Counted from the first letter of the stretch, positions 1 through 8,771 are shown. The stretch: 64,000 nucleotides of DNA from Saccharopolyspora_C sp040643635 (GCF_040643635.1 NZ_JBEYUS010000017.1:1-64000); one strand, 5' to 3'. Translations and numbers: made by a program. Notes: generated from the sequence alone by a model not told the origin.

Positions 1-54
1 CGACCCCGAGAAGGGCCGCCCGCGGAATTCCGCGGGCGGCCCTTCTCGGGGTCG
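1..54. terminator. Perfect 54-bp palindrome downstream of pckG
   Basis: Two 25-nt arms flank a central AATT, and the whole 54 bp is self-complementary without mismatch. It ends 7 bp before the stop codon of the minus-strand pckG gene, so it most likely ends pckG transcription and perhaps that of a convergent gene to the left. No long T tract follows, as is usual for actinomycete hairpin terminators. Confidence 0.8.
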
Positions 55-61
55 TGCCGGG

Positions 62-1882
62 TCAGGCGACGCCGAGGCGCTGCTTGAGCGCGTCGAACTC
101 GTCCCGAATGGAGGAGGGCAGGTCGTCACCGATGGTGGCGAACCACTCCTCGATCAGCGGGATCTCGGCCTTCCACTCGTCGACGTCCACGTGCAGCGCG
201 ATGTCGACATCCTCGCGGGAGGTGTCCAGCCCGGACAGGTCGATCTGGTCGGCGGAGGGAACCCGGCCGATGGGGGTGTCCTCGGCGGCGGCGGTGCCCT
301 CGATGCGCTCGACGACCCACTTGAGCACGCGGGAGTTCTCACCGAAGCCCGGCCACACGATCTTCTTGCCGGACTCGTCGCGGCGGAACCAGTTCACGTA
401 GAAGATCCGGGGCAGCTTCGACGCGTCCGCCGACTTGCCCATGTTCACCCAGTGCTGGAAGTAGTCGCCGACGTTGTAGCCGATGAACGGCAGCATCGCC
501 ATCGGGTCGCGGCGCACCACGCCGACCTGGCCGGTGGCGGCGGCGGTGGTCTCCGAGGACATCGTGGTGCCCATGAAGACGCCGTGCTGCCAGTCGAACG
601 ACTCGTTCACCAGCGGCACCGTCGTCTTGCGGCGGCCGCCGAACAGGATCGCCGAGATCGGCACGCCCTGCGGGTCGTCCCACTCGTCGGCGAGGATCGG
701 GCACTGCGACATCGGCGTGCAGTAGCGCGAGTTCGGGTGCGCGGCCTTCTCGTCCGAGTCGGGCGTCCAGTCCCGCTGCTTCCAGTCGGTGAGGTGCGCG
801 GGCGCCTCGCCCATGCCCTCCCACCAGATGTCCTTGTCATCGGTGAGGGCCACGTTGGTGAACAGCGTGTTGCCCTGCTCGATGGTGCGCATCGCGTTCG
901 GGTTGGTGTTCTCGTCGGTGCCCGGGGCGACGCCGAAGAAACCGGCCTCCGGGTTCACCGCGTACAGCCTGCCGTCCTCGCCGAAGCGCATCCAGGCGAT
1001 GTCGTCGCCGAGCGTCTCCGCCTTCCAGCCGGGGATGGTCGGCTGCAGCATCGCCAGGTTCGTCTTGCCGCACGACGACGGGAACGCGGCGGCCACGTAG
1101 TGGACCTTGCCCTCCGGCGAGGTGAGCTTGAGGATCAGCATGTGCTCGGCGAGCCAGCCCTCGTCGCGGCCCATCGCGGAGGCGATCCGCAGCGAGTAGC
1201 ACTTCTTGCCGAGCAGCGCGTTGCCGCCGTAGCCGGAGCCGAAGCTCCAGATCATCCGCTCCTCGGGGAAGTGGGTGATGTACTTCGTGTCGTTGCAGGG
1301 CCAGGGCACGTCCTGCTGGCCGGGCTCCAGCGGGGCACCCACCGAGTGCAGCGCGGGTACGAACGCGCCGTCGCTGCCGAGCTTCTCCAGGACCTTGGCG
1401 CCCATCCGGGTCATGATGTGCATGGAGGTCACCACGTAGGCGCTGTCGCTGATCTCGACGCCCAGCTTCGGCTCGTCGGCGTCCAGCGGACCCATGCAGA
1501 ACGGGATGACGTACATCGTGCGACCGCGCATCGAGCCCCGGTAGAGCTCGGTCATGATCGCTTTCATCTCGTCGGGCTGCATCCAGTTGTTGGTGACGCC
1601 CGCGTCCTTGCGCTCCCGGGAGCAGATGTAGGTCCGCTCCTCGACGCGCGCCACGTCGGTCGGGTCCGAGGCGGCCCAGAACGAGTTGGGCTTCTTCTCC
1701 AGCCGGGTGTAGGTGCCCGCCTCGACCAGCTCGTCGGTCAGCCGCGTCCATTCCTCCTGGGAGCCGTCGCACCACACCACCCGCTCGGGCGTGGTCAGCT
1801 CGGCGACCTCGCGCACCCACGACAGCAGGCGTGCGTGATCGGTGGGTGCCTGGTCGAGACCTGGGATGGTCAAGGCGGTCAT
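62..1882 (-). CDS. pckG: Phosphoenolpyruvate carboxykinase (GTP)
   Basis: The 606-aa product matches the usual length of GTP-dependent PEPCK, a cytosolic enzyme interconverting oxaloacetate + GTP and PEP + CO2 + GDP (gluconeogenesis/anaplerosis). The kinase-1a P-loop FPSSCGKTN lies at residues 267-275 with the family's reactive Cys at 271; most homologues have Ala where Ser 270 is found. Further family stretches such as GSGYGGNALLGKKC (about 216-228) are present. The ATG at 1882 was chosen because an AGGAG lies 10-11 nt upstream and the protein then starts like its homologues; the reading frame stays open for 42 more codons upstream, but these look non-coding. It is a single-gene unit with a 54-bp palindromic terminator just after the stop. 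About 410 bp without a gene lie upstream and should hold the promoter. Confidence 0.97.
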   Translation of the reverse strand: MTALTIPGLDQAPTDHARLLSWVREVAELTTPERVVWCDGSQEEWTRLTDELVEAGTYTRLEKKPNSFWAASDPTDVARVEERTYICSRERKDAGVTNNWMQPDEMKAIMTELYRGSMRGRTMYVIPFCMGPLDADEPKLGVEISDSAYVVTSMHIMTRMGAKVLEKLGSDGAFVPALHSVGAPLEPGQQDVPWPCNDTKYITHFPEERMIWSFGSGYGGNALLGKKCYSLRIASAMGRDEGWLAEHMLILKLTSPEGKVHYVAAAFPSSCGKTNLAMLQPTIPGWKAETLGDDIAWMRFGEDGRLYAVNPEAGFFGVAPGTDENTNPNAMRTIEQGNTLFTNVALTDDKDIWWEGMGEAPAHLTDWKQRDWTPDSDEKAAHPNSRYCTPMSQCPILADEWDDPQGVPISAILFGGRRKTTVPLVNESFDWQHGVFMGTTMSSETTAAATGQVGVVRRDPMAMLPFIGYNVGDYFQHWVNMGKSADASKLPRIFYVNWFRRDESGKKIVWPGFGENSRVLKWVVERIEGTAAAEDTPIGRVPSADQIDLSGLDTSREDVDIALHVDVDEWKAEIPLIEEWFATIGDDLPSSIRDEFDALKQRLGVA

Positions 1883-2240
1883 CGCTTCGTGTCTCCTGAC
1901 TGGGCGCCACAGCCCGGAATGCTCGTCCGGCGGCGGCGGTGCCACCGGCGTGTTCAGAGAATGCTTCGCCCCACCCGCAGAACGGGAGGAGCTTGGAAAG
2001 GGATGCACCGAGGCTAACGGTGCCGGGCGCCCGCAATGGAGATCAGCTGTGTAGGTTCTCTCACAGGAACGATAAGGGGATCGATTCAGAACCCCGGGGA
2101 CCTAGAGGTCTAGACGAAAATTCGGTCGCCCGCGCGCACGGATGACCAAGGATTTCCGGCGAAGCGGACAGCCCCGCGAACGAGAGGTGACGGCCGGGCG
2201 GACATCCCGTGCCGTTCGCACCCCGGACCGGACCGCGAAA
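1883..2240. other. Upstream region of pckG, no gene seen
   Basis: This non-coding stretch should contain the pckG promoter on the minus strand. A TACACA hexamer near 2047-2052 on the minus strand could serve as a -10 element, but no good -35 partner was found. No small gene with a convincing ribosome binding site was recognised. Confidence 0.4.
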
Positions 2241-2279
2241 AGCGCTCGGATTCCACCGGATAGGAGGAATTCGAGCGCT
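2241..2279 (-). terminator. Hairpin terminator after the DUF6802-like gene
   Basis: Two 14-nt arms (2241-2254 and 2266-2279) pair with one G-U wobble around an 11-nt loop. On the minus strand the stem is followed by TTTTCGCGG, giving a short U run. It lies 17 bp past the stop codon of the gene ending at 2297. Confidence 0.7.
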
Positions 2280-2296
2280 CGGCGTGGCGGGGGGAC

Positions 2297-3010
2297 TCAG
2301 CTCCAGGCGGCGTCCGAATCGGAGCAGGTCGCGGGCCGTTCCTGGGCGACCTGCTGGGCCCGGTCCTGCGGCGGTTCCGGATCGCCGAACGTCCACGTCG
2401 CATCGTCGGTCGCGCCCACCGCCGGGTGCGGGGCGGGCACGTACCGGCCCTGCTCGTCGAGGGTGCCCTGCTCGACCACGGTCCACTCCCCTGCGCCGGT
2501 GTGGTGGGTGATGGTGACCTCGCCGGAGTCGCCGATCTCCACCAGCTGGTCGGCGGAGCCGTCGCCGTCCACATCGGTGACCAGCATCGTGCCGCGCTCG
2601 GTGGTGACCACCGCGGTGTCGGGGCGGCCGTCGTCGTCGGTGTCCTCGGTGGCCGGTCCGACCTGCTGCTCGCCGCCCGGGGCGTCGATGACCAGGGGCG
2701 CTCCGGCCGGGTGCCGCGGGTCGGCCGCGCCGGGGTGCTGCTCCGGCTGCTCGGCGACCCAGTCGCCGGTGGTGGCGTCGAAGCGGGCCTGGCCGACGAC
2801 GGTGCCGTCCGCGTCCACGGTCTGCATCACCTCGGCGGAACCGTCGGCGTCCTCGTCGAGGTAGGCCACGTGGCCGTCCTCGGTCAGGATCGTGACCGCG
2901 TCGTCCACGCCGTCGCCGTCGAGGTCGTAGTTCGCCTCGGCGGTGTACTCCACGCCTTCGACGGTGACCTTGATGTCGCCGTCCCCGGCACCTGTCTCCT
3001 CGATGTACAT
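2297..3010 (-). CDS. DUF6802-like acidic protein with DxDGDG repeats
   Basis: The protein of about 237 aa is acidic and built around repeated calcium-loop-like motifs: DLDGDGVDD, DEDADGS, DTDDDGRPD and DVDGDGSAD. These resemble EF-hand/dockerin or FG-GAP repeat loops. No signal peptide or membrane segment is visible. I recognise it as resembling the actinobacterial DUF6802 family, whose function is unknown. The ATG at 3010 follows a GGGGG run at good spacing; an in-frame GTG at 3022 is the alternative. It is transcribed alone, towards pckG, and is followed by a hairpin. Binding of a divalent cation is an inference from the Asp spacing only. Confidence 0.72.
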   Translation of the reverse strand: MYIEETGAGDGDIKVTVEGVEYTAEANYDLDGDGVDDAVTILTEDGHVAYLDEDADGSAEVMQTVDADGTVVGQARFDATTGDWVAEQPEQHPGAADPRHPAGAPLVIDAPGGEQQVGPATEDTDDDGRPDTAVVTTERGTMLVTDVDGDGSADQLVEIGDSGEVTITHHTGAGEWTVVEQGTLDEQGRYVPAPHPAVGATDDATWTFGDPEPPQDRAQQVAQERPATCSDSDAAWS

Positions 3011-3126
3011 CTCGACCCCCACTTCGGCCTCGGCTCACCGCTACGACGCAGCGTAGAGCCGTCCGGTTCCGCCGCGTCAGCCGCTCGACCGGGAATCCGG
3101 TGAGCGGGGGCGGTGTTGTGCCGGTC

Positions 3127-4068
3127 ATGGTCGTTCGCATCGTCGCCACCGCGTTCGGTGGCCCGGAAGTCCTGTCCGCCGTCGACGCCGAGGTGGCTCC
3201 GCCCGGCCCCGGCCGCGTCGTGGTCGAAGCCCGCGCGATCGGGGTGAACCCGATCGACCACAAGCTCTACAGCGGTGCCTTCGGCTCCGACCCGGCGAAG
3301 CTGCCGCTGCCCGTGGGCAACGAGCTCGCCGGCGTGGTCACCGCCGTCGGCGAGGGCGCCACCGGGGCGGCCGGTCCGATCTCCGTCGGGGACGAGGTGG
3401 TGGTGCACCCCGCGCCCGGTGCCTACGCGGGCGAGGTGGACGTGCCCGCGAGCGCCGTCGTCCCGAAACCGGCCGGGTTGTCCTGGGAGAGCGCGTCCGG
3501 GCTGCTGCTCGCGGGCGGCACCGCGGTGCACCTGCTGTCGCTGCTCGGCGACGTCGAGGACCGGACGGTGCTGGTGCACGGCGCGTCCGGTGCGGTGGGC
3601 GTGCTCGCCGCCCAGCTCGCGGTGGCCGCGGGGGCGCGGGTCGTGGGCACGGCGGGCGAATCCCGGCACGAGCGGCTGCGCGGGCTCGGCGTCGTGCCGG
3701 TGTCCTACGGGGACGGTCTGCTGGAGCGGGTGCGCGCGGCCGCGCCGGACGGCGTCGCGGGCGCGATCGACACCGTCGGCACCGACGAGGCGATCGACGT
3801 CTCGCTGGCGGTCGTGGCCCCGGACCGGATCACCAGCGCCGCCGCGTTCCACCGCGCAGCGGACGGGATCCGGCTCGTCGGCGGTGGTCCCGGCGCCGAT
3901 CCGGGCACCGAGCTCCGCGCGGCGGCGTGGCAGCGGCTGCTGCCCGCGGCGGCCGCCGGACGGCTGGAGCTGCCGATCGCGCGGACCTTCCCGCTGGCCG
4001 AGGCCGCGGCGGCGCACCGGTTCCTCGCCGAAGGGCACCCGGGCGGGAAGCTGGTGCTGCTGCCCTGA
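3127..4068 (+). CDS. NADP-dependent MDR oxidoreductase, quinone-oxidoreductase type
   Basis: The 313-aa protein is a zinc-independent medium-chain dehydrogenase/reductase (QOR-like). It has an N-terminal GroES-like domain with VEARAIGVNPIDHK near residue 35 and a Rossmann domain with the NADP motif GASGAVGVLAAQLA around residues 155-168. No structural or catalytic zinc-binding cysteines are present, as expected for quinone reductases. It ends with the family's HRFLAEGHPGGKLVL tail. The ATG at 3127 is preceded by a GGGGGCGG about 14 nt upstream; a GTG at 3100 is possible. It is monocistronic and its physiological substrate cannot be predicted. Confidence 0.88.
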   Translation: MVVRIVATAFGGPEVLSAVDAEVAPPGPGRVVVEARAIGVNPIDHKLYSGAFGSDPAKLPLPVGNELAGVVTAVGEGATGAAGPISVGDEVVVHPAPGAYAGEVDVPASAVVPKPAGLSWESASGLLLAGGTAVHLLSLLGDVEDRTVLVHGASGAVGVLAAQLAVAAGARVVGTAGESRHERLRGLGVVPVSYGDGLLERVRAAAPDGVAGAIDTVGTDEAIDVSLAVVAPDRITSAAAFHRAADGIRLVGGGPGADPGTELRAAAWQRLLPAAAAGRLELPIARTFPLAEAAAAHRFLAEGHPGGKLVLLP

Positions 4069-4114
4069 CCCGGCAACCGGCACCTGCCAGGCGGCACCTG
4101 TCAGTCGGCACCTG

Positions 4115-5986
4115 TCACTCGGCGCGGTCGCGGAGGCCCCGGATCGCGCCGAGCAGGTGCTCCGCGCGGTCCCGGCCGGTGCGGGTCTCGGCGAGGCGCT
4201 GCTCGGCGGTGTGCAACCGGCGGCTGCGCTCGGCGGCGTCCATCTTCAGCGCCTTGTCGACCTCCCGCAGCTCCGCCTCGATCGACTCGATGCGCCTGCC
4301 CAGCGCGTCGTCCAGCGCCAGCGACAGCTGCTGCTCCGCCTCGATGAGCTGTTCGGACACCAGCTGGTCCAGGGCGGAGCGCGCGTCCGCGATGGCCTCG
4401 GTGAGCCACTGCTTGAGGTGCTGCTTGTCCGCCGCGTGCTTGCGGGTGCGGGCCATCCACCAGCCGGCGCCGAGGCCCAGCACGATCGTCACCGGCAGCA
4501 CCACCGGGTTCAGCACGCCCACGCCGATCCCGGCCAGCGGCATCGCCGCCGCCCGGCCCACCCCGAGGCCGCCGGAGATCCCCATGAACACCAGCAGCTT
4601 GTCCTCGGAGGTCGGCGCCCGCTTGTCCGGCGGCCGCAGCGCGATCGGCGACTGGGCGCCGCGGGCGAACTGGGAGCGGATCACGTCCAGCTCCTCCGCG
4701 GAGAACAGCTCCGCCAGCGACACCTCGGCGACCTTCGCCAGCCGCGCCGACAGCAGTCCGGACACCCGCGAGGACACCATCTGCAGCGCGGTGTCCACCT
4801 GGTGCGGCAGGGCGGCGAGCGCGCCGTGCTCGGCGAGGTCGATGGCGCGGCGGAACCAGCTCTGCACCTCCCGCATCTGCCGGGTCACCTCGTGGCTGAC
4901 CTCGACCCGGGTGCGCTGGATCTCGCCGCGCAGCTTCAGCTGCCAGCCGCGGGTGGAGGAGCGGCGGGAGGCGGTGAGCTCGTCGCGGCGGGCGCGCAGC
5001 GATTCGGCCTCGTCCTCGCCGACGGTCAGCGCGCGCTGCTCGGCGGCCAGCCGCACCGCCAGCTCACCGAGCACGGTGGACAGCGCGCGCATCGTGTTGG
5101 CCTCGCCGAGCATCGCCGCCCGGCCGCCGACCAGCTGCTCCAGCGCGGAGCGCAGCTCGGCCACCCCGGACCGCTCCCGCAGCATGGTCGCGGCCTGCTC
5201 GTTCGGCGCCTGCGCGGCGAGTTCCCACAGCCGCGCCGACACCGGGTGGATCGGCACGTCGGCGAACCGCGGGGCGTGCTCGGCCAGCAGCGCGCGGTTC
5301 TCCTCCAGCACCCGGCGCCAGCCGCGGTGCTGGTCGGTCTTGGCGAGCGCGAACACCACGGTCTCCACCCGGTCGGCCGCGCCGTGCAGGAAGTCCAGCT
5401 CGCCGCGGGTGAACGGGGCGGAGGCGTCGGCGACGAACAGCAGCGCGGTCGCCGCGGACGCCGCTTCGGCGGCGAGCTCCCCGTGCACCGAGTCGAGGCC
5501 GCCGACCCCCGGGGTGTCCACGACGGTCAGCGCGGCCAGCACGTCCAGCGGGGCCTCGATCCGCAGGTGCCGCGGCGGCAGCTCGCCCGCGGGCGGGGTG
5601 GTGCGCGCCGAGGACCACGCGGGCAGTTCGGCCACCGCGAACTCCACCGGCTCCGCGTCGGCCGGGTAGCAGGCGAGGCCGCGCCACTGCTCGCCGTGCC
5701 GGAACTCCAGGTACGTCGACGTCGCCACCGAAGCGTCCACAGGGGACAGTCCGGGGGTGTCCACGAGCGCGTTCACCAGGGAGCTCTTGCCGCGGTTCGT
5801 CTCCCCGACCACGACGACGCTCGGCACCACCGGCCGGGACCGCCGCACCCGGTCCGCCCAGTCGGCCGCGTCCGGGTCGACCTCCCGCAGCAGCGCGAAC
5901 AGCCGGTCCCTGGTCTGCTTGACCTGCTGGGGCAAGGTGGCCGCGGCCACGGGCACCCCGGTCGTCGCCGGACCGGCCGAAGTCAT
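4115..5986 (-). CDS. Dynamin-like GTPase, membrane-associated (IniA/DynA type)
   Basis: The 623-aa protein has a dynamin-type G domain with the P-loop GETNRGKSS at residues 61-69, the switch motif VVDTPGVGG and the base-specificity motif AKTD. Long helical segments follow, then a hydrophobic glycine-rich stretch at about residues 460-515 that could be a paddle or paired membrane insertion, then a C-terminal helical region. Bacterial homologues (IniA of mycobacteria, DynA of Streptomyces) remodel or repair the cytoplasmic membrane or act at the septum. The ATG at 5986 has AGGAG 8-9 nt upstream. The frame continues open for 130 codons upstream, but that part is a GC-rich minisatellite. The second dynamin-like gene lies 1.2 kb upstream on the same strand, with a GrpE-like gene between, which suggests a shared function. 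Confidence 0.9.
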   Translation of the reverse strand: MTSAGPATTGVPVAAATLPQQVKQTRDRLFALLREVDPDAADWADRVRRSRPVVPSVVVVGETNRGKSSLVNALVDTPGLSPVDASVATSTYLEFRHGEQWRGLACYPADAEPVEFAVAELPAWSSARTTPPAGELPPRHLRIEAPLDVLAALTVVDTPGVGGLDSVHGELAAEAASAATALLFVADASAPFTRGELDFLHGAADRVETVVFALAKTDQHRGWRRVLEENRALLAEHAPRFADVPIHPVSARLWELAAQAPNEQAATMLRERSGVAELRSALEQLVGGRAAMLGEANTMRALSTVLGELAVRLAAEQRALTVGEDEAESLRARRDELTASRRSSTRGWQLKLRGEIQRTRVEVSHEVTRQMREVQSWFRRAIDLAEHGALAALPHQVDTALQMVSSRVSGLLSARLAKVAEVSLAELFSAEELDVIRSQFARGAQSPIALRPPDKRAPTSEDKLLVFMGISGGLGVGRAAAMPLAGIGVGVLNPVVLPVTIVLGLGAGWWMARTRKHAADKQHLKQWLTEAIADARSALDQLVSEQLIEAEQQLSLALDDALGRRIESIEAELREVDKALKMDAAERSRRLHTAEQRLAETRTGRDRAEHLLGAIRGLRDRAE

Positions 5987-6114
5987 GCGCACGCTCCTGT
6001 CGCTGCATCGGGCACCGCGCTCGGCGCCGGGCTGGTCCGCCGGACCGGACCGGCCGCGGCGCGGCCGTGAATGTACCGCCCGCGAGGCCGCTCGCGGTCC
6101 GCTTCCCGCGCGGT

Positions 6115-6350
6115 CCACCCGACCCGACGAGCCCGGCATCACCTGACCCGAGGAGCCCGGGTCCACCCGGAGCGACGAGCCCGGGTCCACCCGACCTGCG
6201 GCGTCCGGAGCCATCCATCCGAGGAGCCGGGCACCATCTGACCCGAGGAGCCGGGCATCACCCGACCTGCGGCGCCCGGAGCCGCCCATCCGAGGAACCC
6301 GGCGCCACCCGACCCGAGGAACCCGGCGCTGTCCCGAGGAGTCCGGCGCT
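6115..6350. repeat. Degenerate 23-25-bp minisatellite
   Basis: About ten imperfect tandem units share the pattern CACCCGACCCGAGGAGCCCGG, with single-base differences and small length changes. The array fills the space upstream of the dynamin gene starting at 5986. It leaves an open frame on the minus strand, but the strong ribosome binding site lies beyond it, so it is treated as non-coding. The remainder of 5987-6572 holds no recognisable gene. Confidence 0.7.
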
Positions 6351-6572
6351 CCGGCCGTCCGGTCGGCGGGGATCACCTGGTCGGACCCGGCCGGGCCGTC
6401 CGGCCCGGCGCCGGGCCGCTGCCCTCGACCGATCGGCCGGGTGCGCCGGACGGTCCTTGGCCGGATGTCTTAGCGCGGCCGAGCCGCACGGCCGATCCGC
6501 GACAGGGAGGTGACCAGCGATTCTGGTGTCACCTCGGAATGCGGGGCTCGGTCACCGGCTAGGAGGAACGCC

Positions 6573-6779
6573 ATGCTCACCACTCTCACCACCCTCGGCA
6601 CCGTCGTCGGACTCGTCCTCGCGCTCGCCGTGCTGCTGCTGATGTCGGTGAGCTCGGTGCTGCCCGACCTCGCCGAGCGCGCGCCGGAACGCCGGGCGGC
6701 CCGGTCCCGGTCGGCCTCCCGGTCGGCGGGTTTCCGGTTCAGCTCGCCGCTGGTCCCGGGCGCACCTGGTACACGGTGA
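6573..6779 (+). CDS. Small single-pass membrane protein, LLLM-x-VSS-x-LPD family
   Basis: The 68-aa product starts at an ATG preceded by a perfect AGGAGG with 7-nt spacing, which makes translation likely despite the size. One transmembrane helix covers residues 8-29 and ends in the motif LLLMSVSSVLPDLAE; an Arg/Ser-rich tail follows. The same motif occurs in a 47-aa gene at 18596-18739 on the other strand (LLLMAVSSLLPDVVE), so the two are paralogues. The 3' end overlaps the 3' end of the convergent GrpE-like gene by 41 bp. I do not recognise the family. Position next to dynamin-like membrane GTPases hints at a membrane-related role, which is inference. Confidence 0.72.
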   Translation: MLTTLTTLGTVVGLVLALAVLLLMSVSSVLPDLAERAPERRAARSRSASRSAGFRFSSPLVPGAPGTR

Positions 6780-7194
6780 CGACCGGGGCGCGCAGCACCT
6801 GATCGCGGTCGGCGAAGCCCGGTACCTCGGTCTCGGCGACGAGCCCGTCCAGCGCCGGATCGTCGGTCGCCACGGTGCCACCGGCCTCGTGCCGCGCCGG
6901 GTCGAACGGCAGCCCTTCGGGGCGCAGCCGGGTCACCCCGACGCCGTCGAGGCCTTCGGCGATCCGTTCGGCGACGCCGCTGCTGCGGGCCCGGTCCAGC
7001 GCGTACAGGCACAGCCTGATCAGCTCGGTGCGTTCGGACAGCGCCTGGTCGAGCGGGTCGATGCGCACGGCGGTCATGTCAGCCCCCAACTCGGCGTCCG
7101 GTTCCGCGGGTTCCTCCGCAGCCGGTTCCGACGCGGCGGCCGCCCGCTCGGTTCCACGATCGAGTGAAGATCGTCGTCGAAGCCAGTCCCGCAC
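6739..7194 (-). CDS. Small GrpE-like protein associated with dynamin-like GTPases
   Basis: The 151-aa protein has an acidic, Ala/Glu-rich start, a helical segment around SERTELIRLCLYALDRARSSG, then VGVTRLRPEGLPFDPARHEAGG. The last stretch resembles the beta-domain of GrpE, where homologues have PFDPxxHEA. It therefore looks like a shortened nucleotide exchange factor for an Hsp70-type ATPase. The GTG at 7194 was chosen because GGAGGG lies about 8 nt upstream. It starts 26 bp after the upstream dynamin-like gene and is probably cotranscribed with it. No Hsp70-like partner lies adjacent; the canonical dnaK at 40 kb has its own grpE. The true partner is unknown. Confidence 0.75.
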   Translation of the reverse strand: MRDWLRRRSSLDRGTERAAAASEPAAEEPAEPDAELGADMTAVRIDPLDQALSERTELIRLCLYALDRARSSGVAERIAEGLDGVGVTRLRPEGLPFDPARHEAGGTVATDDPALDGLVAETEVPGFADRDQVLRAPVVTVYQVRPGPAAS

Positions 7195-7220
7195 CGCCGC
7201 GCCCTCCGCTCGCCCGCCGC

Positions 7221-8771
7221 TCAGCCCGGTGCCCGGACCTGGCCGGGCTGCAGCTGCTGCCAGATCAGGAAGTACGCCCGGTGCACCACGAACGCGACGC
7301 GGCTCTGCGCGGGCGTCGCGCCGAACGACGCGAACGACCGCCACCAGCTCGCCCGCTCCAGCGCGTACTCCACGAGCTCCTGCTGCGGCCGGCCCGCCAA
7401 CCCCAGCTGGGCGCCGGGATCGGCGCTGCCGCCGATCCGCAGCACCTCGGCCGCCAAGTCCTCCGGGAAGCGCACCGCCCCCGAGGTCACCAGCGTCAAC
7501 GCTTCCAGCACCCGCAGCTGGTGCGCCTCCCGCCTGCTCAGCAGCACCTCGATCGCGTCGTGCACCCGCTGCCGCTCGCCCGCGTCGCCGGACGCCTGCG
7601 CCAGCGCCGTCACCGACGCCAGCGCGGCCGCCGCCTTGATCCCGTCGGCGCGCGCCCGGAACACCTCGTCCAACCGGCCCAGCACCCCGGCCAGGCCCGA
7701 GCTGTCCAGCAGCGCCCGCCGCAGCGCCCCCGCCGTGATCTCCGGATCGTCCGCGAGCACCGCGAGCGCCCGCCGCACCCCGTACAGGTCCAGCCGCTCC
7801 AGCAGCCGCTCGCGGGCCCGCTCCGGGACCGCGCACTCCCAGCCGGTGAACAGGTCCGCCGACATCAGCATCGTCAGCCGGTCCGCCTCGTCCAGCTCCG
7901 CCAGCGCGCGCAGCGCCTCCGCGTCCGCCGCGCCGAACCCGCCGGTCTCCGCGGTCTCGGCGAGCAGGCCGATCACCGGCAGCACCTCCGCCACCCGCGG
8001 CCCGAGCAGCGCGGCCTGCTCGGCGGCCAGCGACTCCGCCGCCCGCCACACCTCGCCGCCGGAACCGGGCACCGAGTCCGGTTCGACGGTGTCCGCCTTG
8101 TTCAGCACCGCGATCGCGTTCGCCGGACCCGCGTCCCGGCTCGCGGTGGCCGCGGTGAACGCGTCCAGCGCCAGCTGGTCGTCGGCGCGCACCGCCTGCG
8201 TCACCACGTACAGCACCGCCTCCGCGCCCGCGACGGCGCTGCGCGACACCGGGTCCAGGTCGTCCGGCTCGCGGGCGCCGAGCAACTGCTCGGTCCGCGC
8301 CACCGACGCCGCGTCCAGCGAACCCAGGCCCGGGGTGTCGATGACCGTGAGGTCCCGCAGCACCGCGTTCGTCAGGTACGCCTCCAGGTGCGACACCCGC
8401 TCCGGCTCCACGCCCAGTTCGGCCGGGATGCCGCCGTCGGTGTCGAACGGCACCGCCTGCTTCGACCCGTCGTGGAACACCACCTCGACCCGGTCCACCG
8501 TGCCGTACTGGAAGCGGGTCACCAGCCGGGTGCACTCGCCGACGTCGGTCGGCGCCACCCGCCTGCCGATCATCGCGTTCACCAGGGTCGACTTGCCCGA
8601 CTTGATCCGGCCTGCCACCGCCACCTGCAGCGGGGCGGACATCCGGTGCAGCACCTCGTCGAACCCGGCGGCGGTGCGCTCGCAGACCTGGCCGCGCAGC
8701 CCCGCGCACATCCGCGCGACCGACGCCGACAGCGGACCCGCCCAGCGCTGCTGCTCGACCGGCGAAGTCAC
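7221..8771 (-). CDS. Dynamin-like GTPase, soluble partner (IniC/DynB type)
   Basis: The 516-aa protein has a G domain with P-loop GRIKSGKS at residues 54-61, VIDTPGLGS for the switch region and LNKAD for base recognition, followed by a long helical stalk. Unlike its neighbour it shows no obvious membrane segment. Bacterial dynamin-like proteins often come as such unequal pairs (IniA/IniC, DynA/DynB) that assemble on the inner membrane. The GTG at 8771 follows AAGGAGG with 7-nt spacing; the open frame reaches 57 codons further upstream without support. It appears to be the first gene of the unit dynamin - GrpE-like - (long gap) - dynamin on the minus strand. Confidence 0.9.
   Translation of the reverse strand: MTSPVEQQRWAGPLSASVARMCAGLRGQVCERTAAGFDEVLHRMSAPLQVAVAGRIKSGKSTLVNAMIGRRVAPTDVGECTRLVTRFQYGTVDRVEVVFHDGSKQAVPFDTDGGIPAELGVEPERVSHLEAYLTNAVLRDLTVIDTPGLGSLDAASVARTEQLLGAREPDDLDPVSRSAVAGAEAVLYVVTQAVRADDQLALDAFTAATASRDAGPANAIAVLNKADTVEPDSVPGSGGEVWRAAESLAAEQAALLGPRVAEVLPVIGLLAETAETGGFGAADAEALRALAELDEADRLTMLMSADLFTGWECAVPERARERLLERLDLYGVRRALAVLADDPEITAGALRRALLDSSGLAGVLGRLDEVFRARADGIKAAAALASVTALAQASGDAGERQRVHDAIEVLLSRREAHQLRVLEALTLVTSGAVRFPEDLAAEVLRIGGSADPGAQLGLAGRPQQELVEYALERASWWRSFASFGATPAQSRVAFVVHRAYFLIWQQLQPGQVRAPG

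Noticed and set aside
191..2017. Long open frame on the plus strand opposite pckG
   Set aside because: It is the GC-driven antisense shadow of pckG: low-complexity Arg/Ala/Gly/Val/His translation, no ribosome binding site, no motif.
5987..6376. N-terminal extension of the dynamin-like protein
   Set aside because: The frame is open through a minisatellite, but the ATG at 5986 has AGGAG at ideal spacing and homologues start there.
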